The notes beneath the pieces were generated by a model that saw nothing but the letters and a program-made list of their open reading frames with translations, had not been told where the DNA came from and made no database searches. The translations under genes and the position numbers were made by a program. Shown here piece after piece: positions 47,672-57,330 of a stretch of 64,000 nt of DNA. This stretch comes from Pseudomonas helleri (lineage in GTDB: Bacteria; Pseudomonadota; Gammaproteobacteria; Pseudomonadales; Pseudomonadaceae), in NCBI RefSeq assembly GCF_001043025.1, contig NZ_JYLD01000009.1:1-64000 (forward strand). Reading direction: 5' to 3'. Position 1 is the stretch's first letter. Each line of letters begins with the position of its first letter.

Positions 47672-50600
47672 CTATTCCAGTAACGCACGCTGAAGACCGC
47701 TGAGTCGCAGCAGGAGGTCATGCTCTCTGACAGACACCTCTATACGCGCGATATCTGCCGCTATTTCATACCCCTCACTGGCAGGGCTGTCGTATTGCTG
47801 ATCCAGTGCATTAATCAGCTCATCGCTATAAGCTTGCAGCGCCTCGAACTCTTGAGGGTATTGCGCTTTCAGATAAGTGAGCCAGTGGTCCTGGGTCGTC
47901 AGATGCTCTAGAAACTCACTGCTTTTTTCAGCCAAGATGACCTTTTCATAAGCCTCTTCTATGGCTGCAGGCGTGACTTCGGGCGCACTAGCTCTATACA
48001 ACATGTCGGCGGCCTGCTTGGGCAAGTCCAGCCTGTTGGCCAGGGCAGTGCGATAAGCCAAACGTACCTCTACGACTTCAATAGTTCCTGAGGCATTGGC
48101 CGTCGCCTGAGCAATGCTTTCCACTTTACCGAGACGAAACATCCGTTTATAAAACGTAAACAGCTCATGACCACTTTTACTCGCGGCACCCATACCAAAC
48201 TCATTGAACTCATACACTTTTAATTCAATGTCGTTAAATACAAGCATCCTTCCATCGGAGCAGGTACCGCGCGAGCGGGCCAGGCTGAAAAGCTCATCAC
48301 GCAACGTCTCATCTTTGTAAGCTGCCTCCAGTACCTCCCATACTCGCTGGTTCAACTCAGCCCTGACGAGGGCAAAATCCTTACTCCCTTGAAGTAACTC
48401 AAGCAGGCGAAAAAAATACTGGGAGCCGGGGGCTGCTCTAAGCACGTCCCACATTTCGTGTTTTGTTGAATCAGCAGACACGTCCTGGAACCACGGTGTT
48501 TTTTCATCTCCCAAGGCCTGCGCACCCGGTAACTCATCAGTTATTTCTTCATCGGTCTCTACATCGCTCTGCCCATCAGAATCTTCATCCGAACCGGCTT
48601 CAGAACTGTCGACCTGCAAGTCTTCCAATGAATACCCCAAGTCATTGCCTGTGAAATCACGGTAGTCGTACAACGACCTTAGTTCACTGTTGGGTAGATA
48701 ATTATTGGACAGGTCAGTCCCGGCCATCAGCAGGTCGTGATGACCTTGCAGAGCGCGAAAGGGAATGGCCTCGATCTGATTGGTATCGAGTTTTAAAACA
48801 CGCAATTGCGCAAGATCCAGTACGCCCTCAGGCCATTCACTCAATCGATTGCCACTGAGTATCAGTGTCTGCAAGTTATCCATGCCCTGGACGTCGACTT
48901 CGGTCAGCGCGTTTCGACTTAGATCCAGCGATTTCAACCCACGCAGGGGTTCTAGATCAACTGAAATCAAATGGTTGCCAGCGGCTTCCAGGCTGTTCAA
49001 ATGCTGGAGCGCCCCAATGGACTCAGGCAGTCTGGTCAAGCTTGCATTGTTCAGTTGCAAGGTGCGTAACTGGCTAAACGATCGGATACATGCTTGCACT
49101 CCCGACTCCGTTAAACCCGAACCACTCAAGTTCAAAGCGGTAATGTCATAAAGCGCGCCTGGAAACTGAGGAATGTCGCCGATGCATAAACCTGAGAAGT
49201 CGAGCGCCTGCTGTTCGACGCCTGAACGGGCCACGCTATATCGCCAGGCCTGGAGAATACGATCCGAGGCAGTCTTGCGGTCTGCCGAGTTAACCCAACG
49301 CCTGCCCCCTTCTATTCGGTAATTGCGGCTCGCGATCCAGTCATTGAGGCGACTCGTGAGTGCGCCGAGTTCCTGTTCCCACGCCTCAAGCCTGACTTCA
49401 ATGGAGACTTCACCTGTTTGAATTTGCTCCAGGCGTGCTTGCGCCTGCGCGGGCGTCAGATCGGGGGTCAGTCGCTGCAAGCGAGTCAGAGGGGTATCAT
49501 CGGGGGCGGTCGTGAACGGCTCAGGCAGCAGCAAGTCCGGGTTGTCTACGACCTGAATCGGGAAGGGTTCAGGCTCGCCGTCCGTCACGCCCTCGGCCAG
49601 CCTGTCCAGGCCGATGCCTCCTACCCGGTTACGTTTATGTTTGAGCGCATAACTCAATAAGTCATCACAGCTTTTACGGGTTAACCGGCACCCTTGCACC
49701 AGCGTTTTGCTTAACACGGTTGGATGATTTACGACCTCAGGTGGAATCTCGGTTAACGCGCTGAAACTTAAATTCAGGAACCTTAACGAACGACACCGTT
49801 CAATGCCTGCCGGCCAGTGCTTTATTGAAGTGCTATTCAAGTTGAGTTCTTGCAGCTCATCGAGTGAACTGACATCCAGCTCGTCTACCCAGTTACCACT
49901 CAGGTCCAATTGCTTAAGCCCGAGCATTGAATTAAGGCTCTCCTGCATCTGCGGCGTGACCCTCAACTCATTGAACCCGAGGTTTAAACTGCGTAACTGC
50001 TGCATGTCTGCCAACGCGGATGGAAAATCCAGTAATTGGCTTCGCGAAAGATCCACTGCTTGTACATTTATGAAGGCGCCCAGGAACGTGTTCAACTCGT
50101 CTACAGGCACGTTAAGCGCAGGTATTCTCAAGCGCGTGACATGGGTAAAAGAATGGGCTTCAAGCTTTGGCAAGTCGCCATATGCGTCCCCTTCCAGGTC
50201 GAGCATGCCGCCCTCCTCCGGTAGTTTCCAGGCAACGCCCAGATCATCGCCTTCCAGACCCAGCCGTCCGGCCAACCCGCTGCGCCAGCAACCTGTAATC
50301 CGATCGCAAACCGTTTGCCGAAAGTGAGTGTAAGCGCCTGAAGATACCTGGCTTTTCCAGTGGTTCAGACGCGCAATCAGAGTTCGGTACTCTTCAGAAA
50401 CTTCACCAACCCGTCTGATCAACACCCCGGCTGGCAACTTGTACAAGGCGCGCTGAATCACAGACTCCGTCAGCGCAGGCACCCGGGTCCCAATGGCTAT
50501 GGTTCTTAGTCCTTCGCTCACATAACTGGAGGCCAGATCGGACACTTCAGCGGCATAGGCAGGGATAGAGGACAGGAAATCATAGGCCCTCACGATAGTG

Positions 50601-53600
50601 TCCAGACTCATGCCCGACCAGTTCAGACGCAGCGTTGAAAACGGATGCAGGCTGCTCTCAAAAAAAGTGTCTGGCAGCGTCACAATCGAGGTATTACGCA
50701 GGTCCAGCAACTCAAGATGTTCGAGCCCGAAAAGCCCTGTTGGCCATTGACTAATGTTGCCGAACAGGCTCAACCCTCGAAGCCCGGACAACTGCGTGAC
50801 ATCCAGCGCATTGATGTCGCAGCTTAGGGATAACTGCTCGAGCTGTGAGAGTCTCGACAGCGCATCAATAAGCGGTGCGCTTGAGTCTGCTCCGACATTC
50901 AACATCAGCGAAAGCTCAGTAATCCCGTCCAATGCAGGCAGAGCCTGTGCAATCGGCCCGATCTGTTCTTTGCTTACGAACAACTCCAGACGTCGTGCAT
51001 TAGGAAAACGCTGGAGAAGTCCGGCGCCCGGCTCACTGACTAACAAGCTGGCGTCCATACTCAAGGCCCTGACATGCGAGAAGTCAGCTTCCCATGCCGG
51101 CAATTGGCTGACGCTTCCCAAATCGAGGGCAATATTGGCGTCATGGTTATAGGGCAGCCCTGTGCGCCAGCACTCAATGACTCTGCTCACAATCCCAGAG
51201 CGTCCGCTCCTCTCAGCACTCCAGGCTTGCAAGACGCTACGCAACCCCTGCAGTTCATTTAGCTGCTGTTCTAACTGATCAAATATCTGTTGGTCGGCAA
51301 TCCCTTGGCTCAACCGCGCTTCAATGTAGCCAAGCGCTTGTTCATCACTCATGTCTGGATAAACATCGCGCAGCCTCACGACTTGCAGGTCTCTGACGCC
51401 AAGACCTTTTCCAGTGCCAGACAACGCATAACCGATCTGGTTATTGATCCGCCCAAGAGGAGGCTCCGCCCCTGGAATGCGCTGACGCAATATTTGCGCC
51501 ACTTCTGAACGATTCGACAATGCATGCTTAGCCAATGCTCCCCGCAAGTCATCAGCCTGACTGATGTCTAAATAGCCCATGGCTTCACGTGTCTGTTCGG
51601 GCAACACCTGCAAAATTGCTTCATAAAGGTTCAGATCAGCGCTCAAGGGCACACCTGCCGCTTGCACTACAGAAAAGTGATCACCGGACTTGATCAGGGT
51701 TTTACGGACGGGGTCCTGATCAAGGCCAATGCTATCGAGCAAGCGTCCATTGCTGCTATTGGCCCTGATTTGCAGTTGTACGTCATTTGACCATCCCGGC
51801 AAATGTTCCAGACCACGCAGAGCCAAGCGCTCGCTGTCCAGAGAAAACAAGCTCTGCTTACACAGTCCTGCCATTGCACGATTCATTCGCCCTTGCTGGA
51901 CGTAGACGCGTGCACTGTCGTCGATGCGTTTGGGGAATGATCCGTTACGCATATCCGCCAACTCACTGCTGCTGGCGTTCTCCAGAACTTCTTTCACTGC
52001 TCTTTCTGACAACGAGGGAAATCTGTTACGCAAGACCTCAACTTCGGTTGAAGAGGACGCACTCTTGACCGCACTTAGCAGGCGTTTAAGCAGGCGTTGT
52101 CTATGTTGGCTCAGGCCATCGGCAAGCTTCTGATTGAAGCGCCGGGCTTGCGATACAGGGCCCTCTGTACGACCCAGCAGCTGTGCTGCCTGCTCATCGC
52201 TTAATAAGGAGAGAATCCGTTCAGCTAACGTTCCCTGGGCAATGTCAGCACGGGTGATTCTGATAATCGGCCGGGGGTCGCGCTCAACCAGCACCTTCCC
52301 ATAACGCGTTGAAGGACCCCACATCTGGTCGCCATCAAACACTTCAAGCTCTTGCCCTCGGGGCCAACCTGGTGTTTCAACCAGCACACGCAAAACCTCG
52401 TCCTGATAGTGGGTAAAGCCTTTACTACTGGCGATCTGCTCAATCAACGCATCCAGTTCGCGATCAACCCTGAACAGCTCAAACGTGTCGAGTAACACCG
52501 AAGGCGTGGGCAAACCCTCGATATGAACTTGACGCAGTGCCGCATCAGACACCCCGCTTAAGTCCCCCATCTGGCCGAGGGTGGCATCGTCAAACAGACG
52601 GGTCTCATGCCCAAGGCGACGCAGCAAGGTGGCTCGATTCCACTCCAGCGGCTGTTCATGAGCATGGCGCCATGCCCCCGCGTTATTGTGCTCAAGCGTG
52701 GGCTCGAATACGTTCTGGGCATCGGGATGTTTGAGCTTCCACTTATTGGCTGATGGATCAAATGTTTGCTCATAGACGTGTTCACCCACTCGAACATACG
52801 TCTTGCCATTGACGTGATACTGCCCCAGAACATTGGGCTCACTGTTGTCCAGCACCTGCTCGGGGACCTGAAAAGCATGAACCTCTGGCTTACACAGACG
52901 AATCTCCCCCGTGGGCAGCAAGGCCTGTCTCACCTCTTTAAGAATTCGGGGAATAGTGCCCGCCGGTATCTTGCTAAAGGCATACCCGGCACCGCCCATC
53001 ACGCCGATGAATGCCACATTCATAGCCACTGATTCCAGGTGCGACCATGCACCCTCCATGTCACCCACACTCCAGCTTTCAAAGCCGTCGTAAACCTCTT
53101 TGGCCAACTGCAGCGCCATGACCACCATCATCGCTTCTCCCAGCCCGGGAACAAAAAAGGCAGCGACGTTAAGCACATTCATTCCCACCGACGCCCAGTA
53201 CTCCAGGGTCTCGACGGTCTGCTCCCAATCCACCACAGCAGTGGGTATGGCGATCGCAAGCGCATCCTCTTTTATCCTTTCTATTTGCCTGAAATAGAGC
53301 GTGTTGAAGATATCGCCAGAGATCGGTTGCAACGTTTGCTGGCTCACTCTCAAGTTGACGCTCGATGCGGCAAAATAAACAGGCTCCTCCTGGGTGCCAG
53401 GTGTGGGGTGTTTCTCGATCAACTGATGGTTCAGGCGCGTCAGAAAGTCCTTCTGTTTGCCTTGCGGTACCAGGCTTGCAAAAAACTGCTGGTAATTGGC
53501 GGAGCCTAAGTTCGCGACCAAGTCCTGAGTGAATTCACCCAGTGAGGAATACTCCTTGAGAGGGCTGATAGGGGCTCCCGGGATATACACCATGACAGGA

Positions 53601-54619
53601 TCAGGGCCGGGCTCATCAAACCGGACTGCCGGCAAAGTAATGCCTGTGTGCTCCTCCACCCAGCCTCTAATGGGGTACGAGCGAGCAGACTCGATGATCA
53701 CTACATGGCCAATGTTGAAGCCCAACAGCTCCAGCCCACTGAAGACCAGCGGCCCCATCCTCGGGTTTGGGGCACCGTCGAGCAATCCTCGGACCATCTG
53801 GTAACCCGCCCCTTTGACATCGCCTACCATCAGGCCGGTATGAAGCCGCACAGCCATTTGCTCTTTCAGGGCAATGATCATCTGATGTCGCAATCCGGCG
53901 CGTGTTGCCGGATCATCAAAAACACTGTTCAAGTGCTCCTGATACTGCTTGCCCAAATCAAGCTGGCGGCATAACTGCGAGAAAGCCTGAGGTGCTACGC
54001 CGTGCTGCTCTTTAAAACGATAACGGTTGCCCTCTATCGAATCAGGCCGGATGTGTTCTCGCCTGATCAATCCTGGCCCCTCTTCACGCGAAAAGCCTGA
54101 TGACCAGTCGGCAGTCAAGCCAGCTTTTTCGGTCACCAACGCACCCGCCGGGGCGATCACACTGGATGCTCCCCCGACCACCACCGAGAAGTCTTCTTTA
54201 CCCGAAAAGTTGAGCAAGGCCGCCTGCAGCAGGCTTTGCTCGTGTACCGCTTGATCACGACGCAGGTAATAGAGGCTGTTTTTATTGACATCGATAGCCG
54301 ACGAATCGAGCCCCTTCATGGCCTCCACCAGCAGTGGCTCCGCAAACTCGGCGATGCCTTTAAACCCCTGGAGTTTAATGGCCAGCATGGCATGCGCCTT
54401 ACGGCTTCGCGCCTGGCTCACCAACAATGCCTCACGCAGCCAGGGTGCGGCATGGGTGAACCACTCGGGCAACTGGTCTTCGTTGACATGCCCTGCAAAC
54501 AAGCCCGCTCTCAAGCGTTGAATATGTGAGGGGTGGCTGTGTTTGATCCAACTGGGCATTTTGTCCTTGATAAATGCGCCATTGGGGCCTGCAACCTGTA
54601 CTACGGGTGTTCCCGTCAT
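47672..54619 (-). CDS. giant LRR protein with C-terminal NEL E3 ubiquitin ligase domain
   Basis: A 2315-residue protein, far longer than IpaH/SspH effectors (about 550-800). Order: an N-terminal dermonecrotic-toxin-like region (DUF6543 style; about 1-900) with a hydrophobic helical pair at about 475-550 that could insert into a membrane; a helical part (900-1120); and three copies of a cassette made of a Trp/Arg-rich helical linker plus leucine-rich repeats, with linker Trp at 1133, 1421 and 1761. An acidic Asp/Glu/Ser spacer follows (about 2003-2033), then the NEL domain with catalytic Cys2120 in RGTCSDGRM (the C-x-D motif; Asp2122). The NEL family transfers ubiquitin to host proteins; bacteria lack ubiquitin, so the target is eukaryotic. 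No signal peptide or type III genes are seen here. The ATG has AGGAGAGA upstream. Base use is less GC-rich than its neighbours, suggesting transfer. Confidence 0.88.
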   Translation of the reverse strand: MTGTPVVQVAGPNGAFIKDKMPSWIKHSHPSHIQRLRAGLFAGHVNEDQLPEWFTHAAPWLREALLVSQARSRKAHAMLAIKLQGFKGIAEFAEPLLVEAMKGLDSSAIDVNKNSLYYLRRDQAVHEQSLLQAALLNFSGKEDFSVVVGGASSVIAPAGALVTEKAGLTADWSSGFSREEGPGLIRREHIRPDSIEGNRYRFKEQHGVAPQAFSQLCRQLDLGKQYQEHLNSVFDDPATRAGLRHQMIIALKEQMAVRLHTGLMVGDVKGAGYQMVRGLLDGAPNPRMGPLVFSGLELLGFNIGHVVIIESARSYPIRGWVEEHTGITLPAVRFDEPGPDPVMVYIPGAPISPLKEYSSLGEFTQDLVANLGSANYQQFFASLVPQGKQKDFLTRLNHQLIEKHPTPGTQEEPVYFAASSVNLRVSQQTLQPISGDIFNTLYFRQIERIKEDALAIAIPTAVVDWEQTVETLEYWASVGMNVLNVAAFFVPGLGEAMMVVMALQLAKEVYDGFESWSVGDMEGAWSHLESVAMNVAFIGVMGGAGYAFSKIPAGTIPRILKEVRQALLPTGEIRLCKPEVHAFQVPEQVLDNSEPNVLGQYHVNGKTYVRVGEHVYEQTFDPSANKWKLKHPDAQNVFEPTLEHNNAGAWRHAHEQPLEWNRATLLRRLGHETRLFDDATLGQMGDLSGVSDAALRQVHIEGLPTPSVLLDTFELFRVDRELDALIEQIASSKGFTHYQDEVLRVLVETPGWPRGQELEVFDGDQMWGPSTRYGKVLVERDPRPIIRITRADIAQGTLAERILSLLSDEQAAQLLGRTEGPVSQARRFNQKLADGLSQHRQRLLKRLLSAVKSASSSTEVEVLRNRFPSLSERAVKEVLENASSSELADMRNGSFPKRIDDSARVYVQQGRMNRAMAGLCKQSLFSLDSERLALRGLEHLPGWSNDVQLQIRANSSNGRLLDSIGLDQDPVRKTLIKSGDHFSVVQAAGVPLSADLNLYEAILQVLPEQTREAMGYLDISQADDLRGALAKHALSNRSEVAQILRQRIPGAEPPLGRINNQIGYALSGTGKGLGVRDLQVVRLRDVYPDMSDEQALGYIEARLSQGIADQQIFDQLEQQLNELQGLRSVLQAWSAERSGRSGIVSRVIECWRTGLPYNHDANIALDLGSVSQLPAWEADFSHVRALSMDASLLVSEPGAGLLQRFPNARRLELFVSKEQIGPIAQALPALDGITELSLMLNVGADSSAPLIDALSRLSQLEQLSLSCDINALDVTQLSGLRGLSLFGNISQWPTGLFGLEHLELLDLRNTSIVTLPDTFFESSLHPFSTLRLNWSGMSLDTIVRAYDFLSSIPAYAAEVSDLASSYVSEGLRTIAIGTRVPALTESVIQRALYKLPAGVLIRRVGEVSEEYRTLIARLNHWKSQVSSGAYTHFRQTVCDRITGCWRSGLAGRLGLEGDDLGVAWKLPEEGGMLDLEGDAYGDLPKLEAHSFTHVTRLRIPALNVPVDELNTFLGAFINVQAVDLSRSQLLDFPSALADMQQLRSLNLGFNELRVTPQMQESLNSMLGLKQLDLSGNWVDELDVSSLDELQELNLNSTSIKHWPAGIERCRSLRFLNLSFSALTEIPPEVVNHPTVLSKTLVQGCRLTRKSCDDLLSYALKHKRNRVGGIGLDRLAEGVTDGEPEPFPIQVVDNPDLLLPEPFTTAPDDTPLTRLQRLTPDLTPAQAQARLEQIQTGEVSIEVRLEAWEQELGALTSRLNDWIASRNYRIEGGRRWVNSADRKTASDRILQAWRYSVARSGVEQQALDFSGLCIGDIPQFPGALYDITALNLSGSGLTESGVQACIRSFSQLRTLQLNNASLTRLPESIGALQHLNSLEAAGNHLISVDLEPLRGLKSLDLSRNALTEVDVQGMDNLQTLILSGNRLSEWPEGVLDLAQLRVLKLDTNQIEAIPFRALQGHHDLLMAGTDLSNNYLPNSELRSLYDYRDFTGNDLGYSLEDLQVDSSEAGSDEDSDGQSDVETDEEITDELPGAQALGDEKTPWFQDVSADSTKHEMWDVLRAAPGSQYFFRLLELLQGSKDFALVRAELNQRVWEVLEAAYKDETLRDELFSLARSRGTCSDGRMLVFNDIELKVYEFNEFGMGAASKSGHELFTFYKRMFRLGKVESIAQATANASGTIEVVEVRLAYRTALANRLDLPKQAADMLYRASAPEVTPAAIEEAYEKVILAEKSSEFLEHLTTQDHWLTYLKAQYPQEFEALQAYSDELINALDQQYDSPASEGYEIAADIARIEVSVREHDLLLRLSGLQRALLE

Positions 54620-54747
54620 TGAGTCTCTCCTGATAACTCATTCAATAAGTCATCAGAAAACCTCACCTGCGCCCTGCTCGGGTGGTAACTATTTACCGCA
54701 CGGGCCAGTGCTTGATCACGTTACTGGCCCATTCTCATCGGCGGAAT

Positions 54748-55620
54748 TTATGAGCGGCTGATCCCATTGGCCTTGAAGAGCCATTCAAACGCCTGTTCCA
54801 GGGTCGGTGCGGGCGTTTCCAACGGATTTACACTGATCTGTTCGGCGGTGCGCTGAAACAGGTCTTTGACCCCCGGCAGCACAGCCACCGGCATATCGGC
54901 GGCGCGCAATTGGCGCTCAGCCTCTTCAACCTCTTTGAGACGACGTGGCGCATGCAGGACGTGCGTGCGGATCAAGGCGCCGAGGAAGTCGCGCAGGCTG
55001 GCTTGATCAATGTCGCTCAAGGCGTCGTGCAGCTTGTCGGTCACGCCCTGTTTTTCTGCGGCCATAAAGCACTCGATGGTCAGCGCCTCCAGCCCTTTGG
55101 TAAACACGCTGCGCAAAATTTTGAGCGCTGCCGCATCGCCCGCAGCGCCACCTTCGACCGCCTTGAGCGGTGCGCCGATGGCCGCGTACAGGCGCTGCGC
55201 AGGTTCAATGCCGGGACCTGCGCCCAGCAAGTTGGTTTTCTCATGGGTCAGCGCGATGGCGCCGAGGATTGCCACGTCGACGTACACGATGCCCGATTGC
55301 GCCGCCTGCTCGGCAGCGATTCTGATCTGCGCCGGGTCAGCGGTCGTCATGTCGATGTACAGCGCGCCCTTGCGCATGTGGGCCAGCGCCTGCTCGGCCA
55401 CAACCAGCGACACTGTGCCGAATACGCACGACACGACAACGTCGCAGTCTGCAGCGATAGCGCCGACTGAGGTGGCGATATCCAGGCCCCGCTCGGCGGC
55501 AAACGCCTGGGCGGTGGCTGAGGGTTTCAGGTCGCACAAGATGATGTCATGCCCTGCCGCTGCCCATGGCCGCGCATAAGTGAGGCCGACTTCGCCCGCT
55601 CCGACAATTGCGATTTTCAT
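54748..55620 (-). CDS. NAD(P)-dependent 3-hydroxyacid-type dehydrogenase (DUF1932 type)
   Basis: A 290-residue beta-hydroxyacid dehydrogenase. The Rossmann motif is MKIAIVGAGEVGLTYARPWAAAGHDIILCDLKP; MTTADPAQIRIAAEQ and YVDVAILGAIALTHEKTNLLGAG are the substrate loop and the usual second segment. The C-terminal helical part (LKILRSVFTKGLEALTIECFMAAEKQG) is of the DUF1932 sort found in 6-phosphogluconate-like dehydrogenases. It is cotranscribed with the RraA-like gene 16 bases upstream and probably oxidises a hydroxy acid feeding that aldolase. Confidence 0.85.
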   Translation of the reverse strand: MKIAIVGAGEVGLTYARPWAAAGHDIILCDLKPSATAQAFAAERGLDIATSVGAIAADCDVVVSCVFGTVSLVVAEQALAHMRKGALYIDMTTADPAQIRIAAEQAAQSGIVYVDVAILGAIALTHEKTNLLGAGPGIEPAQRLYAAIGAPLKAVEGGAAGDAAALKILRSVFTKGLEALTIECFMAAEKQGVTDKLHDALSDIDQASLRDFLGALIRTHVLHAPRRLKEVEEAERQLRAADMPVAVLPGVKDLFQRTAEQISVNPLETPAPTLEQAFEWLFKANGISRS

Positions 55621-55635
55621 TGTTAGGGTTTCCGA

Positions 55636-56262
55636 TTATTTGGCCCCGTAGGCGCCCTTGTAAGTTCCGGACGCGATTTGCGCCATCATCTCTGCTTCTT
55701 TTTGTTCGGTCCCCAGGCACCGTTGCAACAGTTCTTCTGCCTGCTCGGCCGGGAACGCCACGATGCCATCGTGATCACCGACAACGATGTCACCCGGCGA
55801 GACGATCATGCCGCCAATGCTGACCGGTACGTTGATTTCCCCCGGCCCGTTTTTATACGGGCCGCGATGGTAGGCGGCCCGGGCAAACACCGGGAAGCTG
55901 CCCTTGCCAATCGTCGCCAGATCGCGAATGGCGCCGTCTACCACAATGCCTGCGGCGCCGCGTTTTTGCGCGATGGCGGTCATGATGTCGCCCATCAAGG
56001 CCCGGCTGATATCACCTCCGCCATCCACCACCAGCACTTGTCCGGGGCTCAGGATTTCCAGCGCCTGATGGATCGCACGATTGTCACCGCACGGGACTTT
56101 CACGGTCAGGGCGGTGCCGACCATGGTGCCTTCAATGCGATGGAATGGCGTGAGTGGCGCGCCAGGCAGGCGGTCCAGGCAATCACTGATAATGGACGTC
56201 GAGGTGCGGGCATAAGCGGCCAGCAGCGCATGCAAGTCTGACGTTGAGGCGATAGCGTTCAT
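55636..56262 (-). CDS. RraA-like aldolase/decarboxylase (first copy)
   Basis: A 208-residue RraA-fold protein. Many of these are class II 4-hydroxy-4-methyl-2-oxoglutarate aldolases / oxaloacetate decarboxylases rather than RNase E regulators. The metal and substrate motif is present: VVDGGGDISRALMGDIMTAIAQKRGAAGIVVDGAIRDLATI, with the conserved RD pair, followed by HRGPYKNGPGEINVPVSIGG. It is upstream of the dehydrogenase in a two-gene operon and divergent from a LysR gene. Its paralogue is at 60417. Confidence 0.86.
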   Translation of the reverse strand: MNAIASTSDLHALLAAYARTSTSIISDCLDRLPGAPLTPFHRIEGTMVGTALTVKVPCGDNRAIHQALEILSPGQVLVVDGGGDISRALMGDIMTAIAQKRGAAGIVVDGAIRDLATIGKGSFPVFARAAYHRGPYKNGPGEINVPVSIGGMIVSPGDIVVGDHDGIVAFPAEQAEELLQRCLGTEQKEAEMMAQIASGTYKGAYGAK

Positions 56263-56361
56263 GGGTGTTCCTCAGGTGGCGTATGGCTTTGAGGATAAAG
56301 ACCCTGAAAAATAGAAAAAGCGATATTATCGTATGCCCAAACATGCCCAACAGGAATGTTA

Positions 56362-57261
56362 ATGATCAACCTCCGGCAACTCCTTGCGCTGCACTGGATC
56401 GAACGCCTCGGCACTTTCGAGCGTGCGGCCGAGCACCTCAATACCACGCAGTCAGCCATCTCCAAGCGCATACAGGAACTGGAGGCCTCCACGGGGCTGC
56501 AACTGTTCGACCGCTCGCAACGCGGTGCACGGCTCACGGCCATCGGCGAAGAAATGCTGGTGATCGCCCGGGAAATGCTCACCCTTGCAGAACGCATCAC
56601 CTCACTCAAGGACGGCACCCACGTGGTGACCCGACGGCTCAGGCTGGGCGTGACCGAGCTGACGGCGCTGACATGGCTGCCCCGGCTGATTGCAAAACTG
56701 GTAGAGGATTTTCCGGGGCTAACGGTTGAGGCTGAAGTCGATATGAGCCGCAACCTCCATGAAAAGCTCGTGGATGATCTGGTGGACATGATTATCATCC
56801 CCGACACCTTCACAGCGCCCGAGATCACTGCGGTCCCGCTGGGCATGGTTGAAAACGCCTGGATGGCAGCGCCCGGCGTCGTCGAGCATTCGGGGGTGGT
56901 CGGGCTGGCCGAACTGGCCAAATACCCGCTGCTGGTACAAGGCAAAAAGTCGGGGTCGGGTTTGTTTGTCAACAAGTGGCTGGGGACCATGGGCATCGAG
57001 CTGCCCAAGATGCTGTCCTCGGACAGCCTGACGGCCATGCTCGGGCTGACCGCCGCCGGGCTGGGTGTTACGTACCTGCCGTTGGAGTGCTTTCGCCCGC
57101 TGGTGGATGAGGGCAAATTGACGATCATACACACCGACCCGCCCTTGCCGCCTGTACCCTACATGGCGATGTACCGAAATGATCGGCCCTCGGCGTTCGT
57201 GAGCGAAGTGGCGATTCGGGCCGTCGAGCAGTGTGATTTTTCGCGGCAACTGCAAAGCTGA
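56362..57261 (+). CDS. LysR-family regulator of the RraA/dehydrogenase operon
   Basis: A 299-residue LysR protein with the helix-turn-helix IERLGTFERAAEHLNTTQSAISKRIQELEASTGLQLFDRSQR. The ATG at 56362 has AGGA six bases before it; an ATG two codons earlier is too close to that site. It diverges from the RraA-dehydrogenase pair across about 100 bases, the standard layout for an activator of its neighbour. Confidence 0.9.
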   Translation: MINLRQLLALHWIERLGTFERAAEHLNTTQSAISKRIQELEASTGLQLFDRSQRGARLTAIGEEMLVIAREMLTLAERITSLKDGTHVVTRRLRLGVTELTALTWLPRLIAKLVEDFPGLTVEAEVDMSRNLHEKLVDDLVDMIIIPDTFTAPEITAVPLGMVENAWMAAPGVVEHSGVVGLAELAKYPLLVQGKKSGSGLFVNKWLGTMGIELPKMLSSDSLTAMLGLTAAGLGVTYLPLECFRPLVDEGKLTIIHTDPPLPPVPYMAMYRNDRPSAFVSEVAIRAVEQCDFSRQLQS

Positions 57262-57330
57262 GAAGGTGCAGATGACGCTCGTCAGCGCACCTTCCCGGCG
57301 TGGGCCGAAGCCCGTTAATGGGCAGCCCGG

